A stretch of DNA of 15,679 nt, from assembly GCA_038093515.1 (NCBI GenBank), contig JBBPSI010000399.1, positions 1-15,679 of the forward strand, in the 5' to 3' direction. Made by a program: the position numbers and the translations under genes. Positions 7,699 through 15,679 of this stretch are shown one piece after another. The notes under the pieces were generated by a model that saw nothing but the letters and a program-made list of their open reading frames with translations, did not search any database and was not told the origin of the DNA. This DNA is from Butyriboletus loyo (taxonomy: Eukaryota > Basidiomycota > Agaricomycetes > Boletales > Boletaceae). Every line of letters starts with the position of its first letter. The first letter of the stretch is position 1.

Positions 7699-8658
7699 TA
7701 CATGCCTGTTTCAGACCTTTGGTGCATGCACTATCCCAAAACCTGTCAGCGATGGTGCAGAGAAGGGTGTCATTGAACAGGGCAATGTTGAAGCCTTTGT
7801 CATTTGACAGTGCATCATGCCAGTTGCGTCAGACTTGAGCAGTGTATTGAAGTAGGATTTTCTCACTATGGGGGTGAGAATGGTACTCATTAGTGATGAT
7901 GTTCATGAAAAAGGTCATGAGAGACTGCTGGTGTTCCTCAGGCCAGTTGCACTGCTGAATGTGGAGGAGGAGGTTGTTCTTTCCCATGTCGAATTGTTGC
8001 CATGAAAGGTCATGGTCGTGAACTGCTTTGAGTGACGGCTTGCAAGAGGCTGTTGATTTCAGAGAGAGGAATTGGCCATTGTCCACAAAGGTGTAGGCAC
8101 CATTGGCTGTGGATTTGTTCTCCTTGGCTGTGATGTCACAGCCCTCCAGTGTGAAGTAGAATAGTTCCACAAACTCGAAGTTCTTGAGTTTCTGTAGGGT
8201 GAACTGGGATGGGTGCTGAATGAGAGAATTGCAAACCATAATATTCTGATTAAAGGAATTCATCTTAGCTTTTTTCTTTTCCTTCTCACACTTTTTGACT
8301 GCCTTCTCTGCTGCCTGCTATTCCTGTACCTGGACATCCTGCTCTCATTAAGCTTCTCAGCCCTCCTCTGTTGCACGTTCATCATCCTCTACTTGCTGTT
8401 GCCATGTGGCAAGGTGATGAACTTGGTTATGGCTGTTATAAACCATAACATTTATTCATACACTTTCACTTCGGACTTAGTCGTTTTCACTTTCAAAGGT
8501 CACGTGACATAGCGCACGTGATCGTGGGAACTTACATGTGATCTCATGCTGACTAAGCATATGATGTCATGGCCTAGATCAGGCCTAGACTCTATGACGT
8601 CACGACACATGTATTTAATCTCCGTTTACTTCTCTTCTTTTTGATCCCCGTGCCTCGT

Positions 8659-9154
8659 TGTTACGAGACAACGGAGTTATCAAGTCACACGGGGTTCCGT
8701 GACTGTCACAGTGCTACACAAGTACTGGCGAGGTGTAATGAGGATAGCTCAAGCGTTAATCTCTCAACTGTTGCCAGCGAATAAGACAAGTGGTTAAAGC
8801 TAGGGAATCCTAGCCACAACCACGAGCCTTTTTATATTACAAGGGAATGCGCACAGACCATGCTGTGCGTGAGACTAGTTACTATACATGTACATATGAA
8901 GGAGTCACGAGTCGACGATGATGAGAAATAGAAGTCGATGGTGATCAAAAAGAAGAGAAGCAAACGGAGATTAAATACATGAGGCATGACATCGTAGAGT
9001 CTGGGCCAGTCTGGACCATGACATCATATGCTTAGTCAGCCTGTGATCACATGTATAATCCCACGATCACGTGCGCAAAGTCACGTGACCTTTGAAAGAG
9101 AAATATGATGAAGTCCAAATGCAAAAGATAGTTATAAGAGATACAATTATAACA
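8659..9154 (-). mobile_element. Solo LTR C3, nested in C1
   Basis: A 496-bp LTR bounded by TGTTAC..ATAACA and flanked by CTCGT (8654-8658 and 9155-9159). It lies inverted inside another LTR of its own family. The sense strand is minus: GGTCTGTG from 8859, TATAAAAA from 8836. CACGTG occurs at 9068 and 9082. The TGACGTCA of C1 and C2 is degraded here (TGACATCG). Confidence 0.93.
8829..8867 (-). promoter_or_regulatory. Core promoter of LTR C3
   Basis: The inverted repeat CACAG-ACCATG-CTGTG (8852-8867) overlaps GGTCTGTG (sense start 8859). TATAAAAA starts 23 bp later at 8836. Confidence 0.6.
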
Positions 9155-9211
9155 CTCGTGTGGTTAATCACTGTTGTGCTTCTCTTCTTTAGTCTAGTAA
9201 TTCCTCACACG

Positions 9212-9251
9212 CACAGCATGGTCTGTGCGCATCTCTGTACAATATATAAAG
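9212..9251 (+). promoter_or_regulatory. Core promoter of LTR C1
   Basis: CACAG-CATGGT-CTGTG at 9212-9227, GGTCTGTG starting 9220, TATATAAA starting 9243, again 23 bp apart. Confidence 0.65.
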
Positions 9252-10829
9252 GCTCGTGGTTAGACTAGGATTCCCTAGTTTTAACCACTTGTCTATTCGC
9301 TGGCAACAGTTGAGGATTAAGTTGAAGCTCCTTGATTACATCTTGCCTGTGCTTTGTGTAGCGCAGCAGCTGTCGTTGGACCGCCTGTGGCAGGGTACTA
9401 CGTGCTAGCATTTGACTGTGCATTGCCTTCGCAACAATGGCGCCATGCATCAGCAAGCTGCTCTGCTGCATCAGCATGGTTCATGTTTGGAGCATTGGCA
9501 ACTAGGATGTCCTGAAGGGTTTGGTATGGCTTGCCTGCAAAATCAGGTTCTGCTTTGAGTATGGGGTTCTGAGGAATGCAGGGCATGATGCAGAGAGAAG
9601 ACTGAGCAGGCATAGAAAAGAGTGAAGGAGAAAGAGGAGAGTTGAGGAGTCCTAGGTTGTTGATGTTGGATATGGCAGTAGTGGAGGAGCGAAGGTGAGA
9701 AGCGATGCTGCATCTTGCCATTCACTCAGAGACTTAACTCTAACCCTTTGCTCATACCTCATTACATGATAGACTAGCAACTCCATTTTCAGGTGGTGCT
9801 TACTGATTGGCCTATGCAGATAAATGAAGCATTTGCATTGCAGTTTGCATACTGCATCAAAGAGCTTGGAATCCCATAAGCAAGATCAACCCAAGTATGA
9901 TTTTTGCATTTGTATCAGAGTATCTGAGTATCTTTGCAGTGGTCAATATTTATTTTCCCAATGACTCAGGCAACCAAGTCCTTGCTCTTTCTATTCCCTT
10001 AAACAACATTCAAAAGCTCTCTGTTCACCCTCTCAAGTGAATTAGATTTGTTATTTTTTTTTGTATTTGTGATGCTGTTGAAAACCTCTCTACCACCACC
10101 AATGGCCTGGCAGCCATTGACTATGATGGTGTCTCTTTTGCCACTATTCCAAAGGATTATTACTACACTCCCCATGGTGATGTTTTATGGCCTTCTAGAT
10201 TTCCTGCTTCTTACAGTGTCAATTTTGTAAAAAGGGGATTATCATTTCATTGATTGCCAGGCATTAAATGATTGAATCACATCAAGTACATGCAGCAGTG
10301 TTTTTTGTCAGCATGTCATGGAATGTGATAGTGGATGTGTCTTCACAAGGCACTGTGCTACATATTGTGATGTGGCACACCTAATCCCTAAAAGCAAGGG
10401 CAATGAGGTATGCCCTTGGCAAGAGTCTTTCATATCATCATATCACTGGGTTCTCCTAAAAGTATGTGAAGCAGTGGACATAGATTGGGATATTTTCTAA
10501 GTGGGTGATATCCAGACCCCTAACTTTGCTTTGGATCCTAGTGACATCCCAAGGGTTGAGAAAGGCCCAATGCCTTCCAGCCACATCACACTGCAGTACT
10601 TAGAACCCCCTTCACCTGCTTACCTGAGCCTGGTCCCAGGTTATGATGTTCATATGACTGGAACAGGTGATTTTCCACCATCCAACATCCTCCTTGACTA
10701 TATGTATGGTGTTGCCTCCTACCAGCACTGGGGCAGGGGACCTGAAATTAATGAAATAATGCAGCAGTGTTTTGTTGATCAATATCAATCCATTCCTATC
10801 CCTCCAGTGCCACAACAGTCATCTAATAG

Positions 10830-11647
10830 TGTTACGCTGGAGTGCGAAACAACTAGCAGCGAGCACTTGAATAGGGGCTCGAGCCTAATCGGGAAGATGG
10901 CCGACTCGTGTAGACGACGCTATCGGGCTTCTGCAGAGCAAGTGTCGGTGGGATGTCGTATGGTGGCGACCAGACGAGATCGAGCTGAAGCTTATCGGCT
11001 CTATCGGCAGATGGGGTATAAGCTAGATTGCTAGGCACTTGGTAGATGCATAGAATTAGCTAGGGAAATCGTACTACTCTAAGTACGAGCATATATACTA
11101 GTGGGTATCGTGCACAGACCGAGCTGTGTGTGGCAGCGAGGGTAAAGGGCTATGAGTCCGTCCGAGTCATAGCGGCGAAAGAAAGAAGCGGCAAAGTGCC
11201 GGTAACGAGGGAGCTATGCTCCGAGCAAGATGGCGACATCGTCAGCGAATAGGAAGAGCTGAATGCGAAGCGATGATGTCCACGAGGTGAGCCCGACAGG
11301 GCGAAGGGTGCGCGAACGGCGGAGCCCTTGGATACGGGTCTCGACGCGAAGGTACTGACACGTCGTAATCTAGTCACGTGCTAGTCACGTGATGAACCAA
11401 ATGTCATTGGATAAAGAAAGAGGGACGCGACAGCTCAGCTGAAGGTCCGGCCCGACGGGGCGAGAAGACAGGGGCTATCTCGGTGCAACGGCACAGAGAC
11501 TCGCAGGGGCAACCGGGGAAGTGGATAACGTCCACTAGACGACTAAGGAGCAGGCGATGGGTGGCATCGCGAGGCGGCGGGGGTGGCGGGGACGCGTGAG
11601 CGTGGGAAAATGAGTGGCGGGGTACGCTTAGGGGTAAAACTGTAACA
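10830..11647 (-). mobile_element. Solo LTR B2 inside gene F
   Basis: An 818-bp LTR bounded by TGTTAC..GTAACA and flanked by AATAG (10825-10829 and 11648-11652). Inverted relative to B1 and closely similar. The sense strand is minus: GGTCTGTG from 11120, TATATAT from 11097. CACGTG occurs at 11375 and 11386. It is CpG-rich inside a CpG-free host sequence. The open frame of gene F reads about 200 bp into it (to 11034), which is an insertion artefact. Confidence 0.94.
11091..11128 (-). promoter_or_regulatory. Core promoter of LTR B2
   Basis: CACAG-ACCGAG-CTGTG at 11113-11128 with GGTCTGTG on the minus strand; TATATAT begins 23 bp downstream at 11097. Confidence 0.62.
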
Positions 11648-12462
11648 AATAGCAGTGATGACAACAGCAATGATGATAGTAATGGTAACTATGCCAAGCC
11701 CCCAAGGCAACATACAGCAAAACACCATAGGTCTTCTATGTCTGTTGAAGTGCTTCATGTGATAGATAATGTCCTTTGTCTCTCCCTGGCACTCAAGGGA
11801 ACCACCCCTAGAGCAGTCACTTCAGAAATACAGAGGCAAGAGGAGAAGAGAGAGTTGCAGGCACAGGAAGTGGGCAGACTGAATGCCAAGCAGTGATTGG
11901 AACAACTCTGGTGAAACCTGTGGTAAATGTTATCACAACTGACCCAATCAAACACTCCTTGAAGGGAAGAGGAAACCTGGGTGAACCTATCTGCTGATTT
12001 CTTGCCTGTGTTACCAGATGCAACAACATTGTCAAGAGAAGAGTGAGAGTTAACTGACTCCAGAAGATACCACAGCCTTGTTCAAGGAACTCAACTGCAT
12101 TGGTTGGATTTTCATAGTGAAGACAGGCCAAAAACACATCAACTGGCAGAGATGTCATGAGCCATTTGAGTACTGCAAGATTCTCAGGGAGAGGCAGCAC
12201 AGTAGCAGGGTGGTGAACACTGAAACACAAATGTTTGATATGCCAAAATGGTGGTACTGTGTTTGTACTCTTTAGCCCTTTGGATCCATTGTTTAGCACA
12301 CTGGAGATCAGAGGGAGACACTGTCTGACAGACATATGTATTAAATAGAGGTCATTGGTGTCATGTGTACCTGGGTGTTCGAACCAAACATGAAGGCAGT
12401 GAGTACTGCAAGCCAAGGATGAAGCTCAAAGAGGAGAGGATGTCCCTGCAGGCACAGTCCAG

Positions 12463-12617
12463 CATACTGCATTGGAGGAAAAGAGCCTCACCCAGGGCAG
12501 ACAACCTTCCCAGCTGGATGGAACAAGTATAAAGGCAACTCACAATGTTGTCCAGTGCACAGGCTTGATCAGGGTGCCCCTGGGGCCAAAGTTCCAATAC
12601 ACTGCAGTGGAGAAAGC
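12463..12617. repeat. Tandem units of about 134 bp in gene G
   Basis: GCCTCACCCAGG..CAGACAACCTTCCCA at about 12484-12512 recurs right of LTR A4 at 13047-13075, and the sequence before it (ACTGCA.TGGA) also recurs (12466 and 12601). With A4 removed the period is about 134 bp, or about 44 codons, matching one TPR unit. LTR A4 inserted within the second unit. Confidence 0.65.
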
Positions 12618-13043
12618 TGTTACGCTGGGCGCTAACAATTGAACAGCGAGGAGGCACTCTGGAGTGGCCTCGAGACTCGTCAAGCGTTTCTGAGCTGGGT
12701 CTCAGACTATGTCTTAGTGCGCACACTAAGAGTCTGGAAGTGATACTAATTGCTAGCAGGAAACTGCGTAGAACTAGATACAGTACATGGTGGAAAGGCT
12801 GAGCCTTTATACTACTGGGGTCTGCGCACAGACCGTGTTCCTAATCGGGACGCAAGAAGAAAAGTATGAGTATGGAAGGAACATTCCAGAAGACTCTGGA
12901 GTGTGAGGGAAAGTGCGTCCGTGCGTGGGAAGTGATGACTAAGCTAGAGCGGTTCATACCGCTCAACGGGCACTAGCAAAAGGCTAGGCAAGTGAAGTAG
13001 TCCCAATGGTAATGGAGAGAAAAAGTATACCACTACCGTAACA
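12618..13043 (-). mobile_element. Solo LTR A4
   Basis: A 426-bp LTR bounded by TGTTAC..GTAACA, flanked by AAAGC (12613-12617 and 13044-13048). It has the same length as A1. The sense strand is minus: dyad at 12819-12834, TATAAAG from 12811, self-priming box AGAACTAGAT (plus) at 12770-12779. No internal region remains, as expected from recombination between two LTRs. Confidence 0.95.
12770..12834 (-). promoter_or_regulatory. Core promoter of LTR A4
   Basis: Same three-part layout as A1: GGTCTGTG from 12834, TATAAAG from 12811 (23 bp), ATCTAGTTCT from 12779 (32 bp further). Confidence 0.65.
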
Positions 13044-13110
13044 AAAGCCTCACCCAGGTCAGACAACCTTCCCAGTTAGTTGAAACAGCTAGTGAGGTAA
13101 CTCACAATTA

Positions 13111-14020
13111 GTGGCCCTGACTTGGCCTGAAAGCCATGGCTTTGGCCTGTCAAAATCTCAAGCCAGGCCATGGCCTCAAGTTAGAAAAACAATGATGAAC
13201 ACTATAGAAAACAATAAGTGCACCTCACACAACATACATGAACCACCAAGGCCACTTGACAGGCCCATGAAATGCCAAGAAAAGCCCCAGAGCATTGAGG
13301 GCGAGAGGAGTGACTTGAAGGTTATGAGCATCAACATTGGACCTACCTCAACCAAGACAGATGCATCAGGGGTATCCTACCATGATGGGGACACAAGGAA
13401 CCAGCTGAAGAAGTTATAGAAAACATCAGAACATGTCAATGAACACTTAAAGTGAAGGGATGAGAAAAACTCACCAAGGAAGGCTGGAGATGAGCCGAGC
13501 AACCCACATAACAAAGCACACTTATCAGGTAAATTCTACAGTGCACTAGAACTTCCAGAAGGACATATGAAAGGGACAGAGATGGCAAAAAGAAAAAGAA
13601 AAAGAAAGAAAAGAAAAGGACATAGGAAGCAGCACAATGACGGGATGGTCATGTCAAGTCGAGATAGAGTGCCAGGAGGCCATTTGAGCAAGCTAGAAGG
13701 ATCGACTGATTCGGGAGGCGTCAAGGATGTTTGGGAGTGCCAGAACAATGGCGACGACACTGGATACCATGGAAGACACGACAGCAGGGATGGCTCAAGA
13801 AGCGGCGCACATAGCGGTGAGGCTGTTAGCTAAAGATGAGGCTAGTGAGTACCACAGCGCAAGTACAAGTCCAGAGACATACCTAAGCCATCCACACCAT
13901 CTGGGAAGCATGGCAGATGCCCTATAGAGTCCATGAACCCACCATATCGACATGGACAGCTCAAAACGAAGCCTAGAACTAGAAGTATCAGTCGAGAGCA
14001 ATAGGCATACCAAGTCAGAT
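13111..14020 (+). pseudogene. Decayed highly charged ORF, possibly transposon-associated
   Basis: The first open stretch (13111-13419) encodes SHGFGLSKSQARPWP, then GERSDLKVMSINIGPTSTKT and a DGDTRNQLKKL end. After stops, a second stretch (about 13555-13833) has KKKRKKRKGH, then SSRDRVPGGHLSKLEGS and many Asp/Gly/Arg residues. A third fragment (about 13940-14005) reads basic and Pro-rich. Low-complexity proteins of this style are common near Gypsy elements in some Boletales, as I recall them; this is unverified. CpG is rare up to about 13490 and normal after about 13600, so two sequences of different age may meet here. No function assigned. Confidence 0.4.
13124..13176. repeat. Two CCATGG-centred palindromes
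   Basis: AAGCCATGGCTT (13131-13142, with GGCC on both sides) and AGGCCATGGCCT (13165-13176) are perfect 12-bp palindromes. They lie at the boundary between gene G remains and the charged ORF and could be a relic of a transposon end; this is inference. Confidence 0.5.
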
Positions 14021-14434
14021 GATCGTGTCGGGGCCGTATCGGGTGTGTCAGAGTGATTAGATATGTTTTAATTGGAATAAATATGTCGAGAAAGCGTTCC
14101 CGAGGCACACAACGCAAGCACAACAGCGCAGGAGCAAAACCAAGTGCAAAGACATTGCATGAACTCAAACTGGAGCCATACCTTAATCGGGTAAGTGGGC
14201 ACCGACAGGTGCGAACGTATTACCTGATTTAGGAATGTAGACTCGTAGTTGCAAGTCCATTACGCTGCCTCCCGAACCACTGGCCCTCATACGACTGGAT
14301 GTAAGCCACTGCTATCCATTCCTTACTTTATCCATTAATGACGATAGGCAGGAATTAATTCTTCCTCCATTTAGGTAGCAGTACAGTCTCGTACATACTC
14401 GACTAGAGGACTTACTCGTTCATCTATCTAGTTC
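14021..14434. other. Unassigned spacer
   Basis: I see no LTR ends, coding motifs or RNA gene in this stretch. It has ordinary CpG content, unlike genes E-G. It would hold the promoter or first exons if the sulfhydrylase gene were complete, but no residues of the expected N-terminus were found in any plus-strand frame I read. Confidence 0.5.
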
Positions 14435-14586
14435 GTGTTCCCTCAGTGTTATGCTTTGGCGTCAATTGTGACCTCGACGTTGCGCAAAGTCGTCTACAAC
14501 CCTGAATTGGTTAGCAACCTCGAGACCGTGGGATGCCAGGACGCTTGTGATTCGTGCGGCGTTGACGACGCATTCGCAATTGACGT
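14435..14586 (+). other. Possible fused upstream exon before the sulfhydrylase exons
   Basis: An open stretch ends at a possible donor (GTACGT at 14587, or GTGTAC at 14585), 63-65 nt before the acceptor at 14649. It translates as a compact sequence (VVYNPELVSNLETVG, then GVDDAFAID) unlike the known N-terminus of the enzyme. There is no clear ATG. It may be a non-coding remnant; low confidence. Confidence 0.25.
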
Positions 14587-14628
14587 GTACGTCTATGCAT
14601 ATTGCCTCCCACCCAGTGTTCTGTGTGA

Positions 14629-15679
<1,051 letters not shown>

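Larger units (their letters stand above)
8434..9436 (+). mobile_element. Solo LTR C1, split by C3
   Basis: LTR sequence 8434-8658 and 9160-9436, 502 bp without the insert, flanked by the exact duplication ATGGC (8429-8433 and 9437-9441) in gene E. It begins TGTTATAA and ends CGCAACA. The sense strand is plus: GGTCTGTG at 9220, TATATAAA at 9243. It holds TGACGTCA at 8595-8602, CACGTG at 8501 and 8515, and ATGATGTCAT at 8561-8570. Its orientation is opposite to C2 and C3. Confidence 0.93.
7699..9721 (-). pseudogene. Gene E: broken agaricomycete protein of unknown function
   Basis: Two parts are separated by LTR C1. The N-terminal part runs from an ATG at 9721 to 9437; the C-terminal part runs 8433-7699. 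When C1 and one ATGGC duplication are ignored, the frame runs on across the site (..ADAWRH then NQVHHLATWQQQ). A Glu/Lys/Gln-rich stretch follows, likely coiled coil, and then KLKNFEFVELFYFT, SWQQFDMGKNNLLLH and RNWHDAL..KGFNIALFND. I know this arrangement from uncharacterised agaricomycete proteins that often sit near transposons, from memory only. Breaks: several stops in the charged stretch near 8280-8370 and a TGA at 7829-7831 (CGA to TGA would explain it). The end is cut by D2. CpG is strongly depleted. No function can be given. Confidence 0.72.
9897..11896 (+). pseudogene. Gene F: broken HNH-endonuclease-like protein, split by solo LTR B2
   Basis: Reading from ATG 9897: NDSGNQVLALSIPLNN, a TGA at 10038, then DAVENLSTTTNG and KDYYYTPHGDVLWP up to a TGA near 10252. 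After a frame change, GCVFTRHC and CDVAHLIPKSKG (10333-10404) resemble the Cys/His core of fungal HNH_2-type proteins, whose role is DNA cleavage by inference only. A GT..AG intron of 55 nt fits at 10408-10462. After the degenerate stretch 10463-10500 with stops, the frame runs on as DIQTPNFALDPSDI, HITLQYLEPP and ILLDYMYGVASYQHWG to 10829. It resumes in phase at 11653 past LTR B2 and ends in a charged tail at TGA 11894-11896. I count no CpG in 9722-10829. Confidence 0.72.
11897..13110 (-). pseudogene. Gene G: broken TPR-CHAT protein, split by solo LTR A4
   Basis: On the minus strand, two TPR-like units of about 44 residues can be read. One spans about 12470-12610 (LELWPQGHPDQACALDN then LYTCSIQLGRLSALGEALFL). 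A partial unit lies right of LTR A4 (13049-13110: SYLTSCFN, stop, LGRLSDLGEA). The HPD..LDN..LY..QLGRLS..EA pattern is that of agaricomycete TPR arrays. Further on, AVEFLEQGCGIFWSQ (about 12070-12110) is the segment that precedes CHAT domains in these proteins. After a frame change LDNVVASGNTGKKSADRF follows (about 12010-12060). The CHAT protease-like domain itself is missing; the homology fades where gene F ends at 11896. Several frameshifts, almost no CpG. TPR-CHAT proteins are putative caspase-like proteases; the role in fungi is not known to me. Confidence 0.75.

Noticed and set aside
10831..11034. C-terminal 68 codons of the 177-codon frame starting at 10501
   Set aside because: These codons lie in LTR B2 and are only readthrough of the insertion junction.
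4531..11391. CACGTG boxes as Cbf1-type regulators of the nearby met17 gene
   Set aside because: They lie in LTRs several kb away and are family-wide LTR features; nothing ties them to this gene.
11817..12416. 199-codon minus-strand frame taken as an intact gene
   Set aside because: It joins an in-frame piece of the TPR-CHAT remnant to antisense of gene F; the homologous frame changes at both ends.

Overview
The window looks like genomic DNA of a filamentous basidiomycete, probably an agaricomycete. The reasons are short spliceosomal introns (49-63 nt, GT..AG) in a methionine-pathway gene, Ty3/Gypsy polyproteins of fungal type, and decayed copies of protein families I know from mushroom genomes (TPR-CHAT, HNH-like, and an uncharacterised charged family). 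Family assignments come from motif recognition by eye; no search was run.

Layout. (1) 1-3348: a Ty3/Gypsy retrotransposon (element 1) on the minus strand, cut by the window's left edge: 5' LTR (A1, 2923-3348), primer site, gag, protease, reverse transcriptase. It sits inside the gag of an older copy of the same family. (2) 3349-6745: element 2, same strand, holding a solo LTR of family D (D1), a solo LTR of family B (B1), element 1, and a family C LTR (C2) one base from the end of its own 5' LTR (A2). (3) 6746-7698: a closely similar inverted A LTR (A3) and a second D LTR (D2). (4) 7699-9721: a broken minus-strand gene E of an agaricomycete family, split by LTR C1, which is itself split by LTR C3. 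(5) 9897-11896: a broken plus-strand HNH-like gene F, split by solo LTR B2. Its reading frame resumes correctly on the far side. (6) 11897-13110: a broken minus-strand TPR-CHAT gene G, split by solo LTR A4. (7) 13111-14020: a decayed, highly charged ORF. (8) 14021-14434: unassigned. (9) 14650-15679: the middle of an O-acetylhomoserine sulfhydrylase gene, without recognisable first exons and running off the right edge.

How it fits together. Ten LTRs of four families (A-D) can be delimited, most with exact 5-bp target duplications, so much of the insertion order can be read directly. Family A carries the hallmark of Tf1-type self-priming: a 10-nt box about 32 bp downstream of TATA is exactly complementary to the site just inside the LTR. 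Families A, B and C share GGTCTGTG placed 23 bp (once 22) upstream of TATA in all eight non-D LTRs measured plus C2. B and C carry paired CACGTG boxes, and C and D share an ATGATGTCAT module. The old genes E, F and G are nearly free of CpG while the LTRs inside them are CpG-rich, suggesting long methylation-linked decay followed by recent insertions.
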